In this document: positions 12,800 to 22,690 of the stretch, piece by piece | Layout of the letters: each line of letters starts with the position of its first letter | How positions within the stretch are numbered: position 1 is the stretch's first letter | Assembly (NCBI GenBank): GCA_948567375.1 | Contig: OX419757.1 | Coordinates: 13,654,974 to 13,718,973 of the forward strand | Reading direction: 5' to 3' | Source: Lunularia cruciata | Lineage: Eukaryota > Streptophyta > Marchantiopsida > Lunulariales > Lunulariaceae | Length of the DNA: 64,000 bases | Program-made: the position numbers and the translations under genes | The notes under the pieces: model-generated | Told to the model about the DNA's origin: nothing | The model's input: the letters and a program-made list of their open reading frames with translations, nothing else | The model's database searches: none

Positions 12800-14079
12800 C
12801 AACGTGCTCTGGTCTGATCCTGCTGGCTGGGACATGGGTTTCTACTCAACCCATCTGCATCACGGTTCACCACTCTAGGTCTGTGAACAACCGTGAAATC
12901 ATACTACTATAAAATCAGAGCCCATCATGCAAGCTTCCTTGAAAGCTTGTCAGACTCCATCAACCACTTCAGCGGCTGATGATCAGTGATGAGAGTGAAG
13001 GGGTTACCAAATAGGTAACATCGGAAATGTGCTATTGCCCAAACTGCTGCCAAGCACTCTCCCTCATATGAACTATACTTCGCCTCCGCTGAATTGTTGG
13101 AGCGACTAGCATAGGCCACCACAAACTCCTTCTCCTCATCATCATGCTGGGTGAGCACCGCTCCAAGCCCCAACATACTCCAATCAGTGTGAACCTGAAA
13201 TGGTCGTCCCTTGATCGGTCTCCTCAAAATAGGAGCAGATGTCAACCTCTCCTTGAGCTCTACAAAAGCTCTCTCCTGCTCATCTCCCCAACACCACTCA
13301 TGTGTAAGCTTAGTCAGCTTCATCAAGGCCTTGGCAATGGCACTAAATCCTCTAATATAGCAGCGATAGAAGTTTGCCAACCCAAGGAATGCTTGCACTC
13401 TGCTCACATCCGTAGGCCGAGGAATACGTGCAATAGCCTCCACCTTGGTCTGCTGAACACCAAGTCCTCCGGGGTAGATAGTGTGACCCAAATACTCAAC
13501 CTGCTTGTGGAAGAACCTACACTTCCCAGGATGTAGTTTGAGTCCATGAGATCTCAACCTCTCAAACACCTCCAACAACTGTCTCTCATGCTCCTCCACA
13601 GTAGTGCTATAGACCAAAATGTCATCAATATAACACCGAGGAAAATCCAATCCAGCTAGGATCCTATCCATGACCCTTTGGAACTCAGCAAGAGCGTTCT
13701 TCAACCCAAATGGTAAGAACCTCCATTGATATAACACATCCTTACCGTGAGGATCAATAGCCCAAAATGCTATCTTGGACTTATCTTCCTCCCTGATCGG
13801 CAACTGATGATATCCTGCTCGAAGATCCAAAGTACTGAAGACCTTTGCATGCCCAATCGCATCAAAAATCTCCTCCGGTGTAGGCATGGCATACCGATCA
13901 GCCCTGGTCTGTTGGTTGATAGGACGGTAATCTCCACACATCTGCCTATCTGTATAGTTGCCATGCATATCCTTCTGGGCTGGCATCACTGTCGCTGATG
14001 CATACTCTCTATGTGAAATCTCCACCAAACCAGCCTCAAAAAGGTCACTACTCCGGCTCTGAATCAATATCCTCTCCAT
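12800..14079 (-). pseudogene. Reverse transcriptase and RNase H (copy 1)
   Basis: This is a well-preserved Ty3/gypsy RT. The fingers block CGDYRPIN is followed by FSTLDLRAGYHQ, the FLPFGLKNA block and the catalytic YIDDILVYS (two Asp), then the thumb with YLGHTI and the connection. RNase H follows: an Asp in QVHTDWS, Glu in SSYEGECLA, and ITDHQPLKW. It copies element RNA into DNA. The frame stays open for 384 codons and then meets TAG near 12911, where copy 2 still reads CAA. The upstream part (about 14080-14310) carries the typical RT lead-in in another frame. It sits directly after the methyltransferase and its linker. Confidence 0.92.
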
Positions 14080-14442
14080 ATCACTATATCAATAAGGATG
14101 TCGGAAAACAGGTGTGTCGCTAGTCAGCTCAATCCGTATACCAAGTCCCTTCAGAGCACCCAAATCCTTCATACTGAAGGCAAAACAACTCGTGTGACTC
14201 CTCAAGAACCTCCAAACCCTCCGTCTTTCCTCTCCAGTAAGCTTGGGTCCAAGATCTGGCTCCCAAGTATCCTCTGTAACTGTAGTAGGAGTGGAAGATG
14301 TACTGATTGGCTGCTACACTGGGCCCTTGGGAGCAATAGTGTCATGCTCCCGACCACTAGAGGTCCCAACCTTTGTGTGAAAAACTCCCTCCACTCTGGC
14401 TGCAAGCTCCACACGTCCTCTAGCTGGATCCCATGTGGACCA

Positions 14443-14532
14443 AGGGTGTAATCCAAGTAGCCCACGCTCACCTGGATGGACTCCAAGTAGACCACTCTCC
14501 CTAGTAGCTACTGGATGTGTCCCAAGAATACC
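14443..14532 (-). repeat. Three GxLGxHP peptide repeats in the DNMT-RT linker (copy 1)
   Basis: In the linker between the methyltransferase and RT the translated frame reads GILGTHP, GLLGVHP and GLLGLHP within 30 residues. All three occur in copy 2 at 37042-37131, so they predate both insertions. The function is unknown; possibly a spacer or protease-processing region. Confidence 0.7.
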
Positions 14533-14646
14533 ATGTCCACTCGGTCCATCGCCCCCAGCATGTGCCTGAATCGTCTCGATAGGCACAGGGCTCACAAGTG
14601 TCAGAGTGGTGATGCCTATCAAGCGCATCCTATGCTGCTCTGCCAA

Positions 14647-15599
14647 ACCAAGGCTCACAATCCAGGTCAAACAGTTTAGGTCCATAGCTTGACCTAACAC
14701 CTGACGCCTGGATGCCTCTGACACTATTGGAACAACGGTAATACCGGTGCGAAAACCCATCACCCACTCTCTCTCATCAGCATTGGGCTCCACCAACTGC
14801 TGTAACTGTGAGTCCCAAACAGTCCAGGTCCTCCCTCTCAAAAAGCATGAGAGCCTGGGAAACTCATGAGTGTAGGAAATGCAGCTCTAGGCTGTCCAAC
14901 TAGGTTCACCACTGCCATAGGTGACCTATCAGCCACTACCATTGTCTGAGACTAACACCCAACATCCAAGATATCATCAACAAGAATGTGGTCTAGTCGC
15001 TGAATCCCATCATAACTACGCTGTAGAACCTCTCTGGGTAAAAAGTTTGTCCACCAAAGACAAAGACGATGAGCCCGTGATCCCACTCTGGCTGCATCTA
15101 ACAATACAGCAGGTCCCATCCATGAATGGACTTGATGTGTACTCGCCACCACTCTAGTGCAAGAATCACCCACCAATGGAACATTCTCCAAAAGGTAAGC
15201 TGGAGAAACAGACTGATGAACCTGGAGATGTCGTAGTATCCGTAACATCTCCCAAAACACACCAAAATGAGGATCTTGAAGACCCAAACCACGGCCCGCA
15301 CGTGTATGTCCCTGACATGGCCATCCAGAAATCACCAAGTGAATAGGCCCATGTCTCTCTAGGTCATGCACCCCCAATAAGGAAATGTCTCCTGGTAAGG
15401 CCTTCTGGTAACCTCTGACTAATGACATCGGTAATAACTCCGGATACCGATAGGCCAAGTGTGCTACATGATGTAGAGAGACTCACCTAGCAGTCTCATC
15501 TCTCTCTACATACAAGTACCTCTGTACTCGGATACCCGCCTGTAACACCGCAGCTAGTCCGGTGCCGATCCCACCAAACAACTCCAATAGGCATATCCC
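14647..15599 (-). pseudogene. DNMT3-like DNA cytosine-5 methyltransferase domain inside pol (copy 1)
   Basis: The domain spans about 317 residues between protease and RT. Motifs occur in the standard linear order. Motif I (LLELFGGIGTGL) binds S-adenosylmethionine. Motif II follows as YLYVERDE, then motif IV with the catalytic cysteine (ISGWPCQGH), motif VI (YLLENVP) and motif VIII (RAHRLCLWWTN, compare the RARYFWGN block of DNMT3). The C-terminal block MGFRTGITVVP...RRQVLGQAMDL corresponds to motifs IX-X. These spellings, GDISLL after motif III and the final block resemble DNMT3 more than DNMT1/CMT, and the motif order is not the rearranged order of DRM. Stops are few: CGA-to-TGA near 15483 and one between 14952 and 14841, plus a frameshift there. 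There is no ADD or PWWP domain. Expected activity: methylating cytosines in element or host DNA (inference). Confidence 0.92.
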
Positions 15600-17180
15600 C
15601 TCTACTGGGTACTGCCAAGAAATGAGTGTGGTATCCAGAGGTGTCAAAGCAATCGCCTTTGGAGGCTCATCCTCACACTCATCCCCTGATGGTATGAAGG
15701 CTCCACTCCAAGCTTGCTGCACCAACTGATCTGCATGCTACTGCAATGCCTCCTCTGAACTCCACAATGGAACATCCAAGGTGGATGGAACAATCCCACT
15801 TGTACTCCAAAGTCGAGTGATTTCCTCTGGTACTAGATTATCCTTTGCATGGGCGTTCCCCTCCAACAAGTCACCAGGCCAAGTAACTGCACCGCTGAAA
15901 GCTAAAACTGATGCTGCCATGGTCCCGGACTGTAGTGAGCCAAGACTGCCACTACTGAAGCGTACTAGTAGGCGACATACCCGTCCCTCACCAGACTGCC
16001 AACCAGGTCTATAAGAGGCTGTCTCCTCCCAATAGTCAATGCTGAAACCCATAGGGTATAACACTGCTCCCCCAACTAGCACATCATATGACTCAGCTAT
16101 CATCGCAATAGCCTGAGCTCTCACCACCGAGCTATCAGTCGGATGACCAGGCTGAACCTGGACAACAAGCTCTCCACGTGTGATGTACTGTGTTGAACCA
16201 CCACCAAGAGATGTCTGGATCTGAAATGGACACCTCTCCACATCGGTCTTCCGTAACTCCAGGCCAACAACTTCAGCCTTCCCCAACATAAGGGGTTGCG
16301 CACCAAAGTCTAACAAGACTCTCTGTGGTGTATAGACCTTCCCTGAAGGTCCCACCAAACAAAAGATCCCCCTCTGGTTATCCAATAGGACAACACCAGG
16401 TGTAAACCGCGCTCTCTCAAAGGCCGGTCTAGCTGGCAACTCCTCCAGTCTAGCCGTTGCTGCCTGCCATAAACCACTAGTCGCTGAACGGATCCCATGC
16501 TCCTCAACCAAGTCAGATCCACTACCAACCACCTCTGCCCTAGTAGTAGGAACTGCACCATCCCTACTCTCACACAATGTGGCAGCCAACCGGAACACTG
16601 AGGCTGGGTCAACTCCCAATGTAAACATGTCACTGGCTGAAAACAAAGGATGCCACATAATCAGCTGAGCCGCCCCCAACATCATGCTAGACTCAGTCTG
16701 TGTAGTAGCAGGTGGCTGACTAGTAGGTACTCCATCACCACCTACCACACCTGCACTAGGACGTCTAGGAACCATGGATGTCGTCTGTAATGCCTCAGAT
16801 AGCATGAAAGATTGGGGAAGTCTGACTTGTCTCCCAACCTCTCCTCTCTGTGGGTCCAACTCCACTGATGCTCCTCTAGGCTCTGGAGCACGTACTGCAC
16901 TCCTAGTCACTGCTGCAGATGCATCCACCTGTGCTGCTCCGCACATGAAGTCCAAAGCATCTCTATCACCCGCATATGAGGTGGAAGCCTCAACACCCAA
17001 ATTTGATCTCCTTTGAGCAATAGCCATACTAGCCAATCTCTGCTCCAACTGCTCAATCCGAGTAGCCATAGCTGTGTCAGAAGTAAGGGCAGGTACTGCA
17101 CCCCTACTAGGTGTAGATCCTCTACCACCACCTCTACCACCTCGTCCTCCATGAACTGGAGCTCCTCTACTACCTGCCAT
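15600..17180 (-). pseudogene. Aspartic protease and flanking region (copy 1)
   Basis: A Gly/Arg-rich start and a coiled stretch (IEQLEQRLASM) precede the protease. The active-site block reads RVLLDFGAQPLMLG; copy 2 has LLDSGA, so Ser is Phe here. The second loop DVLVGGAVLYPMGFSIDYW corresponds to the flap/ILG block of Ty3/gypsy proteases. It would cut the Gag-Pol polyprotein. The 480-codon frame ends at TAG (15738-15740), one of two adjacent glutamine codons; in copy 2 the other of the pair is the stop. Beyond it the same frame continues into the methyltransferase, so protease and DNMT were fused. Confidence 0.85.
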
Positions 17181-17189
17181 AGCAGCCCT

Positions 17190-17356
17190 ACCACTCCGTA
17201 ACTCCGGGTGTAGGTCGAAACACCAAATATGTGGCAGTGCTCACACTGCCTCTGTGCTGGCTGTGATGCACCAGAGGTATCAGGTCCGCTGCCTTGAGTA
17301 CACTCTCTTCTATGGTGAGGTCCACCACAAGTCCAACAAGCAACACCACCACTCAC
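17190..17356 (-). pseudogene. Nucleocapsid zinc knuckles (copy 1)
   Basis: The first knuckle, CWTCGGPHHRREC, is intact. The second is destroyed by a 14-bp deletion; copy 2 preserves it as CEHCHRFGHTSDWC, a perfect CX2CX4HX4C. The segment lies in the gag frame, separated from the capsid part only by one TAG (17357-17359) where copy 2 has CAA. Two knuckles imply RNA binding during packaging. Confidence 0.85.
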
Positions 17357-17359
17357 TGG

Positions 17360-18480
17360 CTACTGCTGACCCAAAAATGAGGGTAAGGGTCTAACTCTAC
17401 TAGGCCCTCCACTCGCTCCATAGGATCTGGGCTGTCCACCCTGTCCTCGAAAACCAATTGGGCGTGGTGCACTCTGCTGCACTCTAGAAGAAGTCACAAC
17501 CGTGGATGAGGTCTCCCTACCAAATCCAGACGTCACCACTCTCTCCTCCACCATGTTGAGCTCAATACGCTCAGCCAAACCAAAGACTACTGCCAAAGTG
17601 GGCAAAGTAGCCTGCAACAACGTAGCATCACGAACTCTATGTCGCAACTCCCTGTCCAGTATCCCATACCAAAACTGGACTGCCTGGGCCTCAGTAACTC
17701 CCTGAGTGAAACTGATCAGCCTCCTCATGCAACTGTATGCCTTGCGTAGGCTCTTTCCAGCCTTCCGTTGGAAGTCCTGCAAGCTCCTCAGCTTGTCAGT
17801 CTGCACTCCCTGGTAGTTCTGCCTCAAACATAGGAAGAACTCCACCATGGGGTTAAACCCCGGTACCACACCACCTCCTGCAGCGGTACCTCCACTCATA
17901 GTAGCACTATCTCCAGCTAGTGCACCTCCACTAGCTCCACCAACACTACTCGAGCTAGAACTCGTGGGTACAGCTGATCTACTCCTGGCCACTGAGCCTG
18001 AAGTGATGGAGACATAGCGTGGAGACCAATACTGTCTCCATAACTCAATCTCCTCCAAATGAGCTCTCCTGAACTCATGGTAGTCATCCATCGGCGGACC
18101 CTCCAGATGCTGAAACAACCCCTTCCATGCCATGAAAGGTGTGAACAAAGTCGAGTTCTGCATCTGCTGCAGATCACACCAACTGTCAAACTCCTGGATG
18201 AAGTCATCCAACTCAATGGTACCCACTGTACCAAAGTGACACCTAGGGCCTTTGGAGGCCCCATAAATCTCGTCCATGTCCCACAACAACGGTGCGGACA
18301 CACCAAGTGCACTCTCAACTGAATCAGCTCCTGCGTCGAACTCCAACTCAAAGTGAATCCCCTCCCTCATTGGGACCTAAGATATAGGCTGATACCAAGC
18401 ACCACTCCGAGTAAACCCACTGCGTACTGCAAGGCTAACTCCTCTGGAATCTCCAAAGAACTCTGTCGTGACCAAGCAAC
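17360..18480 (-). pseudogene. Gag capsid region (copy 1)
   Basis: The 336-codon open frame (17360-18370) has a negatively charged start, a Ser/Gly/Thr-rich linker, and a capsid C-terminal-like block (FFLCLRQNYQG... followed by LRSLQDFQRKAGKSLRKAY and FWYGILDRELRHRV), typical of retrotransposon Gag. It is followed by zinc knuckles. Homology with copy 2 extends upstream to about 18480, where copy 2 has the ATG pair at 33063 but copy 1 has ACG. The original start is therefore lost in copy 1. Confidence 0.85.
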
Positions 18481-18650
18481 CACACCAACAAACCCGAACC
18501 ACCAACTGCAACCGCAAGTCACAACCGCAAGTGCCCCACCAAGTGCCAACACCAACTAGACACCACCCACTAATGTAACTCTAACCGAGATAACTACACT
18601 AAGGGAAGGGCAACCTGTAACCTGCCATCATAACATGCACTCTCACAGTC

Positions 18651-19327
18651 TGTGAGCCGGCCTGTCTCTCACTCAAGATGAACCTCTGATGGCTATTATG
18701 GTAGCGCACCATGGACTAAGAAGGCAAGGAACCCCAACTCCATCATACTCCTCCAAGGCTAACACTCCAAGACTCAAGACATTGCTCACTAGAGAACTCA
18801 ATGAGAGAGATAGTTGCAAATGAAAGGATGATGAGTACCTCCTCACCCCTTGTTTATATACTTGTGAAATAGTTACGTACCAAAGTTACTAATTACCGTA
18901 GTAACTCAAGTTACTAGAGTAAAAGTCAAGTAAAGTTAAAAATTAGAAAGGAATATCCATTCACATGGGCATATTCCCCTTATCTTGACCCAACCACTAA
19001 AGCAAGGATTCCTTCACATGGGCTATCCTTGGACTAAAGAAGAATCCAAAACAAAAAGGCTTGCGTGCCCAAGAGTTCTCAACTCTTTCCCCAAAGCCAA
19101 ACACCTAGGAATAATACCAAGTCAACACACCAAAATCCAAAATAGTGGTGCTCATCTTTTCTACTTCCTCTAAAGTAAGGTCCCATCTATCTTAGCTATG
19201 ACTAACTTTAGCTAACCATGACTAATATAGAACCATCCTTTATCTCTATATAAATAATATCTCTTAAGTACTTGTAATACCAAGCTAAATATCACAATAC
19301 CACACACATGCACAAATGGGTGTTACA
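18651..19327 (-). mobile_element. Solo LTR inserted in the leader of DNMT element copy 1
   Basis: This 677-bp insert is absent from copy 2. On the minus strand it begins TGTAACACCC, a common plant gypsy LTR start, and ends GGCTCACA. Flanking tetranucleotides are AGTC (18647-18650) and GGTC (19328-19331), one transition apart, and copy 2 has a single GGTC at the empty site. A minus-strand TATATAAAC lies near 18858-18866, followed by leader-like sequence. It belongs to neither family B nor the DNMT element and is the youngest layer of this nest. Confidence 0.85.
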
Positions 19328-20494
19328 GGTCTGCAGGTCATCACTTCCTGCCTCACCGGAGAGAAACAAAGGTAGTTTGACTGGTCATCACTCCAGCCTC
19401 ACCACCAAGAGCACACCAGAGCACCAACGCTCAAAAGTCAAGGCACCTCACAAAAACGTGGTGCACAAACAAGAAGCAGAGAATGGAGGGGATCCAATCA
19501 CAAGAAATCTAAACAAAACCCCTCCATCTCATAACACAACAAGGGATTGACTCTGCCACCATTTGACATTTGACATAAGAGCAATTCGTATCTAAGTCCT
19601 AAGTTACCAGGATCACCAAGAATGGGATCAAACTGCATCTCCTAGCCAAAGCTACATGTGTATAGATAATAGTGGCGTAGTCACTAGGACAACAAGTGAG
19701 GGTGGACCAGTTGGCTAGGGCACCAGTCTAGTAACAAGAGATCTAGGGGTCAAACCCTGTTGCGCACAATCTAGCAAGAAAAGCAGATTTTGCCAACCAA
19801 TGACCAAGATCTACTCTAAACTAGCTAGCCTCACGCCAGCAAGCTGGCTTGTTGGCCCTTTTGGCCCTTCTAGGCTTTTGTAGCCTCTCATAGCCCTATG
19901 CCTCAAAATGCCAAAATTCAGCCAAATGAGGCCTTTCTTGTTGTCACTTTGAACCTCCTCCAAAATTGGCGAAACTTTTCCAAATCTGCGAAACTCCTCC
20001 AAACTAGCGAAACTTCTCCAAATCTGGCCAAACAGCAAAACTCCTCCAATTCTGGCCCAAAATCTGACGTAAATCTGATGTAAAATTTGACGTAAACCCT
20101 AAAGATGGATGTCCGCCAAATCCCCCGCTAACTTTCCACTCGAGCCAAATTGACAAAACGGGTTTTTCCGAATCACAATTTCATGAGAAGAGCTTCCCAA
20201 CTCCACCTTCAATTTCACTTTCTGAGCCCAACTTGCAGCAAATTGGTCCTGCCTTCACCTCTTGAGCTCAAAATCACAACATTGCTCGAAAATTGCTCCT
20301 TCTTTGCTCAAAATTTGGCCAGCGCTTCCGCACACCATCCGCCTAATTGCCAAATCTGCATCAACTGAACGAGCTTCTGCACACTAGGGAAACACAGAAC
20401 TTGAATCGAGCTAGCACGATCCACCGAGCTTGGAGATACCACCAACACTCAATGTTCCTGCACCCAATTTCACCGTGACTTCACTTCTCTGATG
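19328..20494 (-). other. Long 5' leader of DNMT element copy 1
   Basis: This is the non-coding leader between A1 and gag (together with 18480-18650). The sequence next to A1 reads CATCAGAGAAGTG in element orientation and shares ATCAGAG with the plant initiator-Met primer site, but it lacks the leading TGG. It is therefore only a possible primer site. Short ORFs here are not conserved in copy 2. Confidence 0.6.
19960..20105 (-). repeat. Tandem short repeats in the element leader (copy 1)
   Basis: There are about five degenerate units of about 20 bp of the type GTTTCGC-N-(A/T)TTTGGAGGA in element orientation. Next to them are about three units containing TTACGTCAGATTTTGG. Both arrays recur in copy 2 at about 32150-32310. 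Confidence 0.75.
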
Positions 20495-20943
20495 TAATCA
20501 GATTGCTTAACACTTTCAACTCAACTCAACTTAGATCAGTACTTGATCTGTCACTCTATAAACTGCCAACAACTGGGCACTAATTACAGTCAAGCCACAC
20601 CCACTCAAGCATAGAGAATCCAGGTGATGCTTGCCGGCCTCTGTCCACCATAGCCAAGAACTCGAAGGCTCAACATCAGAGAAGTGAGCTCTCTGGAGCT
20701 CACTTTGAAACTATACCCCCTGGACTCGAGCTAGCACTGGAACCCTAACGGTCCCACTGACAGCACACTCAACGGTGCGAACGGTGCAAAGTGACGGTGG
20801 GCCCCACCGTGAAGTCAATACCCCAAACACCAAATCAGATTGTCGGAAAGTAGTCCTTGAGAAACTACTAGAATAACTCTAACTACTATCACTGGAACTC
20901 CAGTGTCCAAGCAACTAGATGCGGAACTACAAATGGCGTGACA
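20495..20943 (-). repeat. Terminal repeat A1 of DNMT element copy 1
   Basis: This 449-bp unit forms the 5' end of the element, starting TGTCACGCC. It ends CTGATTA and is followed directly by leader sequence, with no B unit after it. It contains the conserved AAGTGAGCTC inverted repeat. Confidence 0.92.
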
Positions 20944-21339
20944 CCTTGAAAGGTAACTCTCTCTACAAGAGAGTATCAAGGAGAGATTGAGTGGTGAGTG
21001 GTACAATTAGTTCATTATGATATGATCTTAAGCATGCAATGGATGGAGCACAATAGCCCCATAGTTGATTGGAGAAAGAAAGTAGTGAAAACTAGCCAAT
21101 GAAAGATCATTGGGGATATAGAAAGATTACAAAGGCAAGAACTTCCTCTCTATGTAATAAGGACAATAGTTATTGGTAGGACATATGGATGTTTCATGGG
21201 TCTAGTAAGAGAAGTCCAAAGTGCACAACTCAATAGACAAATTCTTGAGAATTTAAAAGATGTGGTCAATGAGTTTCAAGATGTCTTTCTTAATGATTTA
21301 CCCATAAGATTACCACCAAAAAGGAAAGTAAATAGCTAG
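20944..21339 (+). pseudogene. Family B copy 1 pol, segment between protease and RT
   Basis: Family B sequence resumes directly after the CCTT duplication and aligns with 43605-43985 of copy 2. It includes the segment ending TTACCACCAAAAAGG that precedes the RT. It has many stops. Confidence 0.75.
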
Positions 21340-22690
21340 TGTATAAAGCACTCCAATCAAGCACTTGGAGTATTCAACCACTCTATAAATTTGTGTTTGA
21401 TCCGTAGTGCATAGGAAGGCAGTTTGGTTGATTGGCTTAGACAAATGTTATATAACACTTCACACTTCAACAAGGTCAAACAAAAGTAATTGGTATAGCC
21501 CTCCAACTTGCCCCAAGTATACTCAAAAGCCACTTAGTGCTTATTGATCCATTTGTTTCCTACTTTAAGGAAGAGTGGAAAAGATAAACGAAGTTCTGTA
21601 ATGTGCAAGGATGGAGCACAAGAAGAAATACAAATAGGTTGAGCTTTGTAGCTTATCCCTTTTGAACCATGACTTCATAAAAAAAGAGCTATATTGACAC
21701 TTTGAGCAGATCACACATACCTTGCTTTACTCAACAATAGTGAGATAGCTCACTACACAATAGCTTCAAGTTTATATTGGGTTTAAATATCATATTTGAA
21801 AGCAACAATTTAGTTGGTTCAATCTTTCAACATAATTGGATTTTGTTCAAAATGTTACATACAAATTACCATCTTATTTATATGTCAACAAGAGTTGATA
21901 TAAATACCCATGACAAGTAACCACCAACGATAGTAGGAGAAAGCTCAAACAAAGCCTTGTTGTTCTGCTTGGACATCAAGAGTCATGAAGTAACATTTAC
22001 ATACATTTGATAGTACCATTTACTTCACTCTCTTTACTTTATTAGGACCATGTATGCTCCACTCGTTATCATATGAGTGGTGTAGATTATGGATAGCTCT
22101 ACATATAATCATAGGTAGATGTGGTGTCATGTTGTGGTTTGCATACCCAATGAAAAAGTAATTTAGTGTGGTTTAACTCCATATTATTGAAGTAGATTGT
22201 ATGACAAATCCCAAGGTTGAGCTATTACCATGTGAGCAATATGTGTACATTCAAGTGATTGGCCATGTGGATTATATTTATGTTCTCTTTGAGGGCTTTG
22301 ATGCATATAGATGGTGGAGATTTGATAGATAGGGTGTGTTTTACTTTTAGGAGTCTCAAACAAGAGAAGGATGCTAAGAGTGAGAGTGGTAATAGAGTGT
22401 GGGAGCTAGAGCATTAGAGGAAGAATTGAAACAAGAGATGTTTCATGCTCTTGGTCTATCACTTTTAAATCCTTTTCTCGTCAAACTTCAGATTTTGCAT
22501 TGTGATCACTTTTGAGCTTGGATGGTAGCATATTTTGGGCCTATATTTCTGGCATTGGTGATAGAAACCTCATGTCCTATTTCCTTCTTGTGCTTTTTTC
22601 TAGACAAGTCTAAGACTTGAAAAATTATCTGCTCTTGTAGAGGAAGAAGTACTTAATTTTGTTCAAGTGCTTCAAGGTGGAGGTGTGGGG
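21340..22690. mobile_element. Unidentified 1.35-kb insertion in family B copy 1
   Basis: Copy 2 runs straight from ACCACCAAAAAGG into the RT. Copy 1 has about 1.35 kb extra here, starting TGTATAAAGC. Near its two ends AAGCACTTG and its reverse complement CAAGTGCTT occur as a short inverted repeat. No coding frame, LTR pair or clean target duplication is visible. It could be a solo LTR or a non-autonomous DNA transposon; boundaries are accurate to about 15 bp. Confidence 0.6.

Larger units (their letters stand above)
10380..20943 (-). mobile_element. DNMT element copy 1: Ty3/gypsy-like element with DNMT3, DDE integrase and PHD finger, split direct repeats
   Basis: The element is on the minus strand. 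In element orientation the order is A1 (20495-20943), leader, gag, protease, DNMT3-like methyltransferase, RT/RNase H, integrase, PHD finger, B1 (10938-11043), 2-bp spacer, A2 (10486-10935), B2 (10380-10485). The outer ends read TGTC...GACA. The host sequence CCTT occurs on both sides (10376-10379 and 20944-20947). Removing the element and one CCTT restores continuous family B sequence. With the solo LTR subtracted it is about 9.9 kb, matching copy 2. The protein frame is broken by several stops, at least two frameshifts and a 14-bp deletion in the second zinc knuckle. Confidence 0.93.

Noticed and set aside
11979..18559. Numerous open frames on the + strand inside DNMT copy 1, and the matching minus-strand frames in copy 2
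   Set aside because: They are antisense shadows of the element's coding strand with no domain content.
20495..20943. Explaining the missing 5' B unit as a simple deletion in the 5' LTR
   Set aside because: Both complete insertions have the same break point and intact outer duplications. Reverse transcription would not pass on a one-sided LTR deletion.
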